From assembly GCA_028583405.1 (NCBI GenBank), contig CM053263.1, forward strand, positions 5,127,804 to 5,191,803: a stretch of DNA of 64,000 nucleotides, read 5' to 3'. The position numbers and the translations under genes were made by a program. Shown piece after piece: positions 26,235-37,226 of this stretch. The stretch's first letter is position 1, and each line of letters begins with the position of its first letter. The notes beneath the pieces were generated by a model. It was given only the letters and a program-made list of their open reading frames with translations, had not been told where the DNA came from and ran no database searches. Source of the stretch: Pogonophryne albipinna (lineage: Eukaryota > Chordata > Actinopteri > Perciformes > Artedidraconidae).

Positions 26235-29200
26235 TCAGCCGGAGAGTTGTGGTTGTTGTACCGCTTCTTTTGAACCTCTTCTGTACATTAACATGTAGGC
26301 TGTGCCGCTGTAAAAATAACAGCATGAAACATTTGAACACAGAAATGTAGAAATCAAAGTTATGCTCCTACAAGTTAGGGAAGTAAAGGGATAAAATGAC
26401 CAAATTACAGTACACTTAAAGAGAATTAGAAGTACAAATATAACTACAGTGTTGGACAAAAAGCTTTTGAAGACAATATGACAGACAAGACAGATTTCCT
26501 CTGTTTGTGGGTTCAAAAGTCTGAAAGCCCCCATCGCAATAAACAAGACCACCTTTAGTGTTTGATTTTCACCGAGGAACAGACAATAAGGCTTTGTCTT
26601 AAGATCAAAAGTGATTTCCGCAAGTAGGAAGATAAAAGCTGCATGATGGAAGTGGGATTCAAGCAAGGCTTTAAATGTTATTTATACAAATCCTTAACTC
26701 TGAAAACAACTGGAGGTTGGTTTAAGCAAGCTTAAATGGGGGTCACATGTTGTTTTGTTGCCATTTTCTAGACGAGGCTCAACACAGGGGACAGGTAGTT
26801 GTTATTAAAAAAAGTATTAATCTAAGTATTAATAGCTCTTTTGATCAAGCTAAGAAATGTATTTCAGAGCACGATTACCCATTGTAGCTAAAAAATAAAG
26901 ACATAAAGTCAGAGCCAGGATAGCTGTTTAATGGCATGCTATGCTTACTAGTTTCAGCCTCACGTTAAGCATATATACTGTATATAATAGTGGTATCACT
27001 CTATTGCCAAAGAAGCAATTCCCAAAATGTTAAATTATTCCGTGACTCCCTAACTCCTAATGCAATATCAAAGGTTATCAAAAGATCCAGACATGAAAAA
27101 TGTATATTGAGGAGGTTACCTGCTGTGATTTCCCCCATAGGAACTCTGCACTTTTTCCCAGGATGCCTATGTGTTTGAATACAAAACAAATGAATGCATA
27201 CAACTGAATTATAGTAACAAAAAATGCCAAAATGTAATTTTCATTTTTTCACGTAAGGTATCATTATCATTGTGCTAAACATCTCAGGGCTTTGAAACAA
27301 GGATATACAGGGGAGCATTTGTGTAAAAAAATTTTTTTTTAACAAGGGGTCCTTCAACAAGTGCAAGCTGAAATAAGTTGCTTTCAAGTGAGACAGATTT
27401 TGTCAGATTGAACGTACCTGATGTACGTGGCTGTCATCTGCATAGTACCAGTGCTGGCTCCCCCTTTGGCGCACGTAGGCAGTATAGTGTCCAAACGATG
27501 CATATCCAGAGTGCACTACCACTGCATGCAGTGTGTACTTGCAGTCATTCTGGAAAAATGTGTACATTTATAAAAGACAAAAGATACAGTGTGCAGACTG
27601 TATTACTATTATTATTGAAATACCTGGTTAAAGTCTGAGGAGAACGCTTCCTTAACAGTCTCAGAAAAGTCAATGGTTTCTGGAAAGGTAATCCTGCAGT
27701 CAAGTTTTCGGGTGTCACCATTGCTATTCCGAAACCTTTTCAGGTGAACGCTCAAGATATGAGGCAGGGAAAGTAGTTTAACACCCTGAGGAAGAAAAAA
27801 CAAGTTTCACAGTTTTGCCTTGTAATTACTGGGAAGCATTTAAACCAAGTCTCACCTTTTTAGATGGAGTCTTCTTTTCACATTGTGCACAAAAGCAGCA
27901 ATCTATGCCCCTTAGCTCCTGATGCTCAAAGAAGGAGGTCATGCAGCCTTCCTGAAAAGATTTGTTGAATAAATACTTGTAAGTCCAACTTCACAAAAGT
28001 TAACAGCAATTGATTGACAATGAAGCAGCATTAAGGAAAGTGTCAAGTGTGTCAAGTGTGCTTTCTTGATAAAAAGAAAATGCAAGGGCTTTTTTTCTAG
28101 GACACTTTATTAGCAGCTGCTCCTAAAGCCTCCCTAAAAGCTTTTACATAAAGACTGGGAACAACCAGGAAAAAAGTGTGTGATCTTTCCTGGACTAAGT
28201 AAAGCCATCAAGTGTTGTTTGGATTAAACAACCGAAACATCGTTTTTTCTATTATTTCGCTTTAGAGGAAGTTTGAATTTTGTTTGCACAGAGCCAAGCT
28301 AGTTGTCTCCTTTAGGTTCCAGTCTTCATGCTAAGATAATCGATGTTCCCATCTAGCTGCAGGCAAAACAGCCTATAACTATATCTTCCAATATGTTGAA
28401 GTATTCATCCAAGTCTAAAGAAAAGACAAAGTTCACCAGAGAGTCGTGATCTTCCTTGACATGCAGCGGCAGGCTGAGCAGGTAGGTGTTCAGGGTCTGG
28501 ACGGAGGAACAATCTAAACACTGCACGCATGTCTCCACGGATATCTTGTACAGATTCTGGATTTCAAGAGCCTGGCAGAAAAAACAAATACAAACACAAT
28601 ATAATAAATGGTGCACTTACAGTTGGAAAGATAACAAATATTCATAATTAAAGACCAACCAGATGTTTGTCGTCCATCTGGTGGTGCAGGAGGTTCAGGA
28701 TGGAGAGGAACACCTCATCAGCATCATGCTGCGTACCAACTGCAAAACATGTTAAAAGTTACTAAATAAACACCAATCAATAATCATCTGATAAAGTAGC
28801 ATCCTTACGTCGAATACGGTTTGAGTCCAGAGAGTGGAGAAAGGCACGATGAGGACAAGAGGTGTCGCTCTTCATGGCGGAGAGAACTCTCTTCAGCTGC
28901 AGGGGGACGTTACACCTCTCCTCTCTCACAGCAGCTGCCTCCCACCTGGTGCAATTGATAAATCCTCATTAATCCTACTTTTGATGACCTGAGAGAAGCA
29001 GCCTTGGATCTTAATTGACACCTTGTTGATTGTTAAATCCACCGTCGGCCAATACATCTGTGTGTGTGCCTGCATGTGTCTGTGTATGTCTGTCTGCAGT
29101 TTATCGTGCATACTGCGCCGATCAGCCTAATATTCATTGGGCACATTCATCACTGTATGCTCAAGGACCACCCGGTGATTTACAACTTTGAGAAACATAT

Positions 29201-32000
29201 TTAGTTTTATACCGTTATAATGTTGACTCCTTACTCCTCTTAAGGAGCCAGTAGAGGCCGCAAGTGATCAACGACTGTTCCAGGCAATTGGTTAGATTAA
29301 AGACAAGCTTTACTTAGTCCATTAAAGGCTCTATTTGTGCCTTTGTTGTTGCTCAAAAATTGACATCCTCAAATCCATAGTAAAGTTCAGTCTAATTTTT
29401 TAAACAAAGCATCTGCGTATTAACTCCATATGTCAGGGGTGTCCAAACTACGGCCCAGGGGCCAAATGCGGCCCGCGGATCATTTTGAATCGGCCCTCAA
29501 CAAATTAAAAAAGTATAATGGAATACGGCCCACAAATTAAACTTCTTGAATATATCTGTACATATTACACAATTTCTAATAAATTAAGTCAATTAAAGTT
29601 GAAAATATGTTTTAACAAATCTAAGTTGATAGGAAAAAAGCCCAATAGCTTATTTACATAACAAGATTGAAATATACCCTTCCTCTTTCCTCTTATGATA
29701 AGCAATCTGAGGTTTCTGTTTTAAGGAATGAGCTGCTAAAAAAATAAATGAAACCCTATGGAGAGCTGTGATGTCGGCTGTTATTTTTCTTAAAGCATAT
29801 TCAGTTATCAAGCATAATTTACCTGATTGATTTTGCTAACTTATAACTTAACTTATGAGGCAATAAACCTCACCTCGAGTGAGTGGCCCAGCCCTTTGAA
29901 TGTCCACATGTGGCCCTCGGTGAAAAGACTTTGGCCACCCCTGCCATACAGTATGTTATGATCTTCTTAATTCAGGACCATACAACATTATTTTCTTACT
30001 TGTCGAGTATTTCTCCCAGTTCCCAGGTAGCGGAGAGGGTCTGCAGGAGTGTGTTCACACAGCAGGACAGCTGGTGGTTACTGAGGCCTCTCATTCCTGT
30101 GACAGACCATCGGGAACGTCAAAATAATCCTGTTGCTGAAAAGTTTAACCAAACCCATTTTCCAGGGCCCACCTAGGGGCCCATGCCAGCGGGAATTCAC
30201 AGGTGTGAAAATAATATAAAAACATAAAGGTTATGCTTGATGCTCAAAGTAAATATATACCTCCAGCGCCCACCTCACTTACATATTGTATTAAAATAAA
30301 CAAGTCAATCCTTTTATAGAAGACAGTGACATTTTTTGTTTATTGATTTAAGGCCCTATTTATAGAAGATGTTACCGGTTTATTTTTTAAAGTTGATTTT
30401 ACGAGTCCAAGGGCAGTTTGTTTGTTTCTGTCATTGCTGCACACATGAGGGATGTATTGGTTGTGAAGAGGAACAGAATACAGTAGACTATGATATTTAT
30501 TTAAGCGATTTTGAGAAAGTTGCTCATTATTTTGCCATTGTAACTTATTATTTCGAGAAAGAATGTAAGGATGACATCACAATGCTTAGTTTTCCTTCTG
30601 TTGGTGGAAATGTATTGTATTACATTGAAAGGTGGTATGTTTTTTAATCTTCCACCTTAATGACATACTGTGGAGGAGCACATCAATTGTACCTATGCGA
30701 GTATATAATGCATTCAATTCAAAGGTTTTAATGTATATGCACATAAGCTCCTCCAACAATGCAACAATGCAATATAATAAAATATAAAATAAAAAAATGG
30801 TGCAAGAACTCTATATATACGTAAATAGAATATGATACAACATACAAGAACATAATGTAAAATTAAATGTTGTACAGTAAGATTAAATGAAATACTGTCT
30901 ATTACAGTAGACAACAGATGAGTGCTTATGGAGGCATGTTGCAGGGCTAATGTATTGTATTGTTTGGTAACATGTAACCCTCTATGGCATACTGTTGCCC
31001 TCAGGCAACAAACCACTTTTTTCGACCTCACACTGGCCCTCTAAATATATTTTTTTAAATATACACAATGTCACCTGACATGCTGGTGTCCAATAAAATG
31101 AGGGAATTATATGGGTGTGGCATTTTGTCTGGGGGTGGAGCAGTCCTTTCTGCAAGCCAAGCTGCAGGGGACTCAGGGCCACCACTTGGTAAGATACATT
31201 TCACTTTTTAACATATTAGAAATGTACACAACTTAAAATAAAAAATACATGCATGTGCATGAATACGTAAAAAAGTATATTTGATTGTTTGAAGACTTAT
31301 TATGTATTTATTAATTAGCTAAAACTATGTTTTTTTGTTCGTTGCCTCAGGGCAACACTGTGCCACTTGACCACTTTTTTCCAGGCAATATCATGCAAGT
31401 GTGCTCAGCTGTAAAATGATAAACCTAATCAATGTTTTTACCTCTACTGATATTTACAGGAAATGGACACCAACACATGTTATCCGTCTGACAGTGAGGA
31501 CAGTGAAGGACAAGATAGGGTTAGGCACACACAAATAGACACACACAGACACCTACACACAGACACACACGCACATACACAACAGATATACACATACCCA
31601 CACACATACAGAGAGAGACACACACATACACACACACAGATACACACAGAGACATACAAACACATACACACAAAGAAAACCTTTTGAATTCATATAGAGT
31701 TGTTTTTTCTATTTCTTCTGAATTGTAGAAATCCTTGGTGTTTCAATACCCTCGTAGCAACAAGCCAACCCCTGGTTGAGGGGTGGTCACATTTTATAAT
31801 TGATATAATATCAGGGACCCCTAAGCTCCTAAAACACATGGTGAAACATTTTTTTTTCTCCCAAAATAAAAAGTCATGCCATAGAGGGTTAAATCATATG
31901 TACAAATATCATCAGCAGACAGCTTGGCTGTGTTCTACTTACCAAAGGAGCTGTCCCTCATAGAGATAAATGAAAATAACCGGCAGATCCTATGAGACAT
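26235..32000 (-). CDS. usp18: Ubiquitin-specific peptidase 18 (ISG15 isopeptidase), complete
   Basis: USP18 removes ISG15 from conjugates and damps type I interferon receptor signalling. Ten coding exons join in one frame: 31943-32000, 30000-30096, 28809-28945, 28660-28739, 28437-28571, 27856-27951, 27624-27785, 27418-27549, 27120-27166 and 26235-26307. They total 1,017 nt, or 338 aa (human USP18 is 372 aa). The Cys box is GLSNHQLSCCVNTLLQ (catalytic Cys about residue 31). A QHDADE box follows, then zinc-ribbon-like CLDC and CAQC pairs, the His box GHYTAYV (about His276), the WYYADDS acidic residue, and a C-terminal GTAYMLMYRR. The start was chosen because exon 1 ends in a perfect GTAAGT donor and joins in frame to the Cys box. 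The Gly before the catalytic Cys seen in most USPs is replaced. Introns 1 and 2 carry DNA transposons. Linkage to pex26 is also seen in human. Confidence 0.93.
29434..29943. mobile_element. hAT-like non-autonomous element in usp18 intron 2
   Basis: The left end CAGGGGTGTCCAAACTACGG and the right end 'tttggccacccctg' are inverted. The body has the repeated 'cggccc'/'gtggccc' motifs typical of Charlie/hAT-type short elements. The flanks 'ccatatgt' and 'ccatacag' agree at five of eight positions, a possible decayed 8-bp duplication. The element ends 56 nt from the donor side of usp18 exon 2. Confidence 0.75.
30705..30915 (-). repeat. Dispersed LINE-like tail repeat, copy 2 (usp18 intron 1)
   Basis: It shares 'attcaaaggtttta', 'tccaacaatgcaa', 'atataataaaat' and 'gaatatgata' in the same order as the copy at 21441-21690. 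It is diverged by small gaps. Confidence 0.6.
30974..31892. mobile_element. piggyBac-like non-autonomous element in usp18 intron 1
   Basis: The inverted ends are CCCTCTATGGCAT on the left and ATGCCATAGAGGG on the right, with TTAA at the right border (31889-31892) and GTAA, one mismatch, at the left (30974-30977). A 'ttgccctcaggcaaca' palindrome follows the left end and a related 'gttgcctcagggcaaca' lies inside. A plus-strand ATG at 31463 opens an acidic frame (SDSEDSEG) resembling the N terminus of piggyBac-type transposases, which then runs into a CA-rich microsatellite. No catalytic domain remains. The right border is only 50 nt from usp18 exon 1. Confidence 0.8.
31528..31676. repeat. CA-rich microsatellite
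   Basis: An irregular CACA/CAGA tract of about 150 bp inside the piggyBac-like element. The long open frames on both strands over it are products of its composition. Confidence 0.85.
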
Positions 32001-32171
32001 CAGCACAGACTCAGTGTCGGATAACTACCGGAAGTTCTGGAGACAAACCCCACGTCTCCGGGGTGCAGAGACACGTTTACTTGAGAGAAAAGTTATAAAA
32101 CCTTCCGTGTATCTTTCAGAATGATCTGTTCCTCTCCTCTCAGAGTAAACATCACCGTCTGACAGCTTAAG

Positions 32172-32224
32172 GTTCAATTTCGTTTTTACAGTTCTGGGTT
32201 CGTCATTTTGCTGGAATCGAAACT
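32172..32224. promoter_or_regulatory. Candidate interferon-stimulated response elements upstream of usp18
   Basis: GGAATCGAAACT at 32213-32224 (plus) differs at one position from the ISRE consensus GAAANNGAAACT. GAAATTGAAC on the minus strand at 32172-32181 is a second near match to GAAANNGAAA. Both lie 170-225 bp upstream of the usp18 start codon at 32000, where an interferon-inducible promoter is expected. USP18 is a classical interferon-stimulated gene in vertebrates. The sites are inferred by sequence match only. Confidence 0.5.
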
Positions 32225-32240
32225 TAGTAGTTGCCACGCG

Positions 32241-32955
32241 CAGAGTCGCAGACCGATATTATCACAAAAGCACACGAAAAATTAACATAATTTCATTCAT
32301 ATTTATTATCGTTTTATTAGATTTCCTTTATCTAACATTCCGTTGCCAGTATTTCTTGTTTGATTTGTTTGTTTTTATTTTAAAAGTTTGACATCCTAAC
32401 TGTAAAAACACAGTTAATATAAAATTACCAGAATTGTACGTAGCCTATTATAAACCGCAATGTAATCAATATAATTGCATACTTATCATGATTAATAAAA
32501 AAAATTACTTTCTAAAAATAAACATAAGGTTGAATAATATGTAATTGCACTTTTTTATGCTAAGAGATAGGGTCATGTTAAAGGAAAAAAGGACAGCGGA
32601 AGATTTGACATTAAAGGTTCATGGATTTCTAATGTCACCCATTGGTATTTCTTTGTAGCGCTTTGCCACATTATTTTAATATTATTAAAAATATTATTTT
32701 CCAAGCAAATATTGATAAATGTGACTGTTTGCAATACAATCAACATGTAGTACTTATCTTCTGCCACATTACCAACCCTGTCTCTATTAATAATCTATTA
32801 ATCACATTTTGTGCTAATGTTCATATGTTATGCCCTTTATGACTCTCTTTTGCCGCCCCATGAACATTTCCCTAGGTCTGCTCCTGCATACACACTCACA
32901 AACTGATGGTATACACATATACTTTAGTCAAACACATTGTGATTTTCACAGTCTT
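32241..32955. other. usp18-pex26 intergenic region
   Basis: AT-rich sequence between the usp18 promoter side and the pex26 stop codon. It must contain the pex26 3' untranslated region on the minus strand. No gene or clear repeat is recognised. Confidence 0.6.
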
Positions 32956-34593
32956 TTACAGTCTCTGTGTAAGAGCCTGATGGTACGGTGCAAACATGGC
33001 AGTCCACATCTGTCTGAGCAGCTGGAGCAGTTTGGAAATCCACATGAATGAAGATGGAAGAGCTGCAGGGAAAGAACAAGAAGAAATACACTGATATAAT
33101 TCAAATCTTACATTTTATACTGGTCAACAAAGAACATTTTATCTAACCTGGATCCATTCGGAGGAGAAGCATGTAGAGCAGAACAGCAGCAAGAAATAAT
33201 TTCCGGAAAGAGAATGAACCAGAGCCAGCCAACAACACTTTTCGGTACAAAAACCTGAGCATGGCTTGAAGTTTACGGATTACAGATCCTGTAGAATTAG
33301 AAAATCTGAATGAATTACTTGTACTCATATTACTTCATTATAATTCAGGGCTTAACCTATATGCAAGACCTTGGGTTGAGTGAGTGGCAATCTCAGAGTC
33401 TGGTCTGATCCCAGGATCTGGAGGCGGTTCTTCATTCTGTCGCTCTTTTTCTTCTACAACATCCAGCGCCGTCTGCCTCTGCTCTTCTGAGAACGCGCTG
33501 CTTCCAACCTGGCCCTGGATCAGCTGCAGAGCCTCGTCTCTGTCTCCCAGTGGCACGAGGACATGCAGCAGGTACAGCTCCGCCACCGTGCCAAAGCCTG
33601 TCACGGTGCTGTTGGGCAGGCAGTGTAACCAAACTCTGGCTGCGTCCTGCATCACGGCTGGCTCCCCCACCTTGGAGTAAAGAAGTATGCTGGGGACAAA
33701 ATATCGTTATCAATAGGTATGTTAGAGCTGAAGACGATAGAATGATAGGTAATCAAAAGAACAATCATCTTTAAGTGGTTTATCAAACAAAAAGGCCAAA
33801 TTGTTCTTCTTGTAATAAACAAATGTATATTAATTATCCTTTTTTTTAAATAAATTCAGGAATAGGACAATGCTACCTTGGTTGCGAAACTATTTGAAGC
33901 TTGTTCTCAATTATGCTTAAGTGGATAGTAGGGTTTTCAACTGTCAGAGTTACAATGTATATGCAAGGGCTACATTTATAGAGGGTTGTACAAACTAAGA
34001 TAAGATAGAACAAAAAGACATTTTTGTGGGGCTGTACAAGGTTTAATGTATTATATTAAGTATAAAAAAGAATATGCAATGTTGTGGTTTTACTATCTTG
34101 TTGTCCTGTTTGTGTCCTGTCTATCTATCTATCTATCTATCTATTATACAGCTATAGTTCTACTCACCACATCTGCATTATTTTGGCTGGTATTTTCTCC
34201 TGGTGCTCGTACTGCTGGAGGATCCATGAGAGGACTCCATGCCACTGATTCAGCTCAGCCAGTGCCTGCATCCCTAACATGCAGAAGCCAGCTTTAAGCT
34301 CTCCACACCTGAAGAGGGGAAACACAGAAAACCACAGAGACATTAGCATCCAGCTGCAGGGAGCATTCATCTCATACTTAGGAACATTGAGGCTTCCACC
34401 TGCTGTCCTCTTGGTCCATGTTGGCGAGGCTCTCCAGGCCTCTGTCGCATGTGTCAAAGGCTTCCTGGAAGTATTGTTCGACCATCATTTGCTCTGCAGC
34501 GGTGTCCAACATGCTGGACATCTGTGTTAAAGAACAAGTGAGCTGCGGGCTGCAGACTGAACCGAAGCTGCGAGCTGCAGACGAACTGCTCAT
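32956..34593 (-). CDS. pex26: Peroxisome assembly protein 26, complete
   Basis: PEX26 is a tail-anchored peroxisomal membrane protein that recruits the PEX1-PEX6 AAA ATPase for recycling the import receptor PEX5. Five coding exons join in frame: 34400-34593, 34168-34308, 33370-33689, 33148-33288 and 32956-33062. They total 903 nt, or 300 aa (human 305). Family landmarks are ALAELNQWHGVLSWILQ, ILLYSK, VLVPLGDRDEA, and a single membrane segment near residues 249-261 (KLFLAAVLLYMLLLRMDP) followed by a basic tail. For the exon 3 donor I chose CAAG|GTCTTG, because it alone gives the QGSVIRK join. The start is the first in-frame ATG, and a perfect hairpin sits just upstream of it. It is divergent with llph. 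Confidence 0.93.
34121..34144. repeat. CTAT tetranucleotide microsatellite
   Basis: About six CTAT units in pex26 intron 2, roughly 24 nt from the exon 2 donor. Confidence 0.9.
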
Positions 34594-34600
34594 GACAAAA

Positions 34601-34643
34601 AAATAAATAACACGCACTAAAAGATAGTGCGTGTTATTTATTT
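34601..34643 (-). promoter_or_regulatory. Perfect 19-bp inverted repeat just upstream of the pex26 start codon
   Basis: The arms 34601-34619 and 34625-34643 are perfectly complementary over 19 bp, with a 5-nt loop. On the pex26 strand the structure ends seven bases before the ATG at 34593, so if transcribed it would be a stem-loop in the 5' leader. No terminal duplications were identified that would mark it as a small transposon. Function is unknown. Confidence 0.85.
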
Positions 34644-34937
34644 ACTTTTAGCTGCTAAGTTAGTACGTGGATAGACCTGTTTGGACGTCTACTTTTGTAC
34701 ACAACACTCTACTCAACATTAGTTTACAATCCATCCATACTTCTTCGACCTTCCTGTTTTCCTGGCATCCTCGGCCAATCACATGTTCCGTTCTTCAGAT
34801 CGACAAAAGCAGCCAATCATGTTACTCTTTCTTCACAAAGGCGTCATCGTTTTTTCTTCCAACTTGTAAACACGTGTGCGGAGCGCAGTGTGTCCCTGTC
34901 GGTCTACGGATAAAATTAAAGCACCTAAAGGACATCT
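34644..34937. promoter_or_regulatory. Putative bidirectional promoter and llph non-coding exon 1
   Basis: pex26 starts on minus at 34593. A good donor (CATCT|GTAAGT) at 34938 on plus ends a likely non-coding first exon of llph. Between them are two CCAAT boxes at 34775-34779 and 34813-34817 and a CACGTG E-box at 34871-34876. Head-to-head housekeeping genes with CCAAT boxes commonly share a promoter. Transcription start sites are not determinable from sequence alone. Confidence 0.55.
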
Positions 34938-35762
34938 GTAAGTCAACGCTTATTGTTAACATGTCAAATAATACTCATACACTGTATTAGTTGCTATGTA
35001 GAATGAATTCACTCTCAAGTTTATGCTTGGTTGCTTTAGCTTTGGAAAGCTAACAGGCTAGCAAACCGTTTGCCTACCTTGCGGTAGCTTGCTAATATCA
35101 AACGTTGGTTATATGTTGATACCAAATAGTGACATTGTGTTATGTTATATTCTGTTTCCCATGTGGATACGTATGTAATTACGATGATCTTGTGTCATAT
35201 AAATAGTGATCAGGCCAACGGTGCTTTTTTGGAGGCCTATTTTTTTTTTTTTTTACATCTCCATTAAGCAATTACAGTGGATTACACGTGATGTGTACCA
35301 CTTGACTGTCGTTCTTCCCTGCAAAGCTGTGTCACATCTCCTTTTTTAGCATTTTCACTTTTTTGTATTACTATAAATGTCCTGTGAGATATATTTCTTC
35401 AACACACTTCCCTATAATTACACCTGAAACAACAGTGTAATTGTGTTTTCCTATGTTGTTTTAGCAAGTCTTGCTAAAAGTGTAGTACAGTTTCAGAAAA
35501 ACTGAACACTCTTTTTTGCATTTCAGGAGTATTATTTTGGGGTTGTCATCACCAAAGAGGATATGTTTTAATAGTTTCAGGATTCCTGTAGATACAACAA
35601 TGTATACATAGTATTGATTGTTGGGCCTCTTGGTTTTGGCATCTACTGCATCCTAGAGAAACTTGAAACCAATGAAGTGTGGGGACTTGCAGAGCAGCTT
35701 TAAAAATGTAGTAAGTTTGACTGTTGTGTGTTTTTCCTTTCTTCCTTCAGATCGTCTTTAAA
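34938..35762 (+). other. llph intron 1
   Basis: AT-rich intron between the inferred non-coding exon and the coding exon; a T run near 35240. The acceptor lies just before 'atcgtctttaaaatg'. Nothing else is recognised. Confidence 0.5.
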
Positions 35763-36244
35763 ATGGCAAAAAGCCTCAGGAGCAAATGGAAGAGGAAGAT
35801 GCGTGCAGAGAAGAGGAAGAAGAACGCTCCCAAAGAGCTGGCACGCCTGAAACAAGCTCTGAGTATGGATAAGAAAGGAGACGCTGTCATGGCCGACATA
35901 CAGGACATCGTCACTGTGGTGCCAGCTGACAAGATCAAGAAGCAGACAGATGTGGGGGAGATGGAGGGGGAAGGTGAGTGAGAGATTGTTAACAACATAG
36001 TTCACAGATTTGTAAGTTGTATTGCAACATGTTTATTTATCATCTTTCTTATTTTTTAATCCTTGTCTTTTGTGTTGCAGATGGTAAGATGGACATGGAC
36101 AGCAAGCGCAACAAGATAACTCAACTGAATGAAAATGGACAGTACCCCGTGTGGATGAATCAAAGGCAGGCCAAAAAACTAAAAGGCAGACGCATGGCAA
36201 AGAAAAACGGCCACAGCAAGAAGAAGAAGGGCCTCGCCTGGTAA
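35763..36244 (+). CDS. llph: LLP homolog (LAPS18-like nucleolar protein), complete
   Basis: LLPH is a small, highly basic nucleolar protein conserved from invertebrates to human and linked to ribosome-subunit biogenesis and, in Aplysia and mouse, to neurons. Two coding exons, 35763-35973 and 36081-36244, join across AAG|GTGAGT and TTGCAG|AT to give 124 aa (human 129). The N terminus ([20 protein letters not shown]) is practically invariant in the family. The C-terminal half keeps [20 protein letters not shown] and the terminal KGLAW. The ATG at 35763 is the first codon of that invariant stretch. Poly(A) signals are at 36513 and 36690. Confidence 0.96.
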
Positions 36245-36512
36245 AGCAGAGGAAACAAAAAAAACACTGCTTTGCCTTAAAAGACTTTTTACGCTGCAAC
36301 ACAGAATCATTTCATGTATTGTTTTACACATGTAACAGTGGAATTTCCCATTCTGTTAAGTGGATTACAAGATTCATGGTTGTGAAACGGAGACTGTTAT
36401 TAAGTAATTCCCTGCAGGAAAACGTTTGTTCTTATGGAACAGCAGCTTCATCTTAGGACACGTTTAGAGAAACTAGAACCAGTCCACAATATGTCTGATT
36501 GTCATTACTACA

Positions 36513-36695
36513 ATTAAAGTCTTCAAACTCGGCTACAGTAAACGTCATGTTTTATGTTTGAGTGATACTTGGGTCATATGTTGTGTCATTCCGCATATCC
36601 CCCCGCCCCTCATTTTGTTGGAGCTCTCTACTGTTGTCAGATTCTTTAAACCGATTTGTATACATTTTCAATATTGCTGCGTATTCTATAATAAA
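36513..36695 (+). terminator. llph polyadenylation signals
   Basis: ATTAAA at 36513-36518 and AATAAA at 36690-36695 lie 270-450 nt after the llph stop codon. Either could be used. The second faces the hcls1 3' end. Confidence 0.6.
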
Positions 36696-37113
36696 ATTGT
36701 ATGCAAAATAATAATGAATGATTGCTTCCCATTTGTAAACAGACTTTAATTAAAGGTTTTTCTTTCATTTTTCAACACTTTGCTTTAGGACATTTATTTG
36801 GAGAGCAGAATTATGTAAAATAATGACAATATGATCACAATATTTTACTTTTCCTGAGCTAGAAGATAATAGCCCTGACATTACTGAAAATTATCAATAA
36901 TTTCAAAATGAACGAAGACAAGCTGTTGGCATATAAACAACACAATCATTTTGCCTTTAGAATATATGCCGGAGTGATTTAAATCAGTTAATCTCATGAA
37001 GAAAATTAAACTTCTTACCACTAATATCATCACATCGTTAGATACTCATTTACACTGACCTGAAGGTAGATATTACACAATAAAAATAAAGAAATCGTCT
37101 CAGCAGAAGCCAA
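36696..37113. other. llph-hcls1 convergent intergenic spacer
   Basis: AT-rich DNA between the two convergent 3' ends. No gene or repeat is recognised. Confidence 0.6.
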
Positions 37114-37134
37114 TTTATTATTGTGTGATTTATT
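37114..37134 (-). terminator. hcls1 polyadenylation signals
   Basis: AATAAA reads on the minus strand at 37129-37134 and again at 37114-37119, about 93-108 nt after the hcls1 stop codon (37227-37229). This implies a short 3' UTR. Confidence 0.6.
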
Positions 37135-37226
37135 CTATAAAAACTTATATTTCCCTTTGCTGCACATCCTTAGAAACATAACTGTTTAAGTTAAGCTTGT
37201 TCAAAACCTCCCTGATCATTTCCTCA

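Noticed and set aside
31463..31687. CA-rich frame as a possible gene
   Set aside because: Only the first 15-20 residues look protein-like (acidic piggyBac-type N terminus); the rest is translated microsatellite inside a transposon.
32025..32237. 70-codon minus-strand frame immediately upstream of usp18
   Set aside because: It contains the candidate ISREs, stops before the usp18 ATG and does not join to exon 2; the exon 1 frame from 32000 does. Best seen as promoter or leader.
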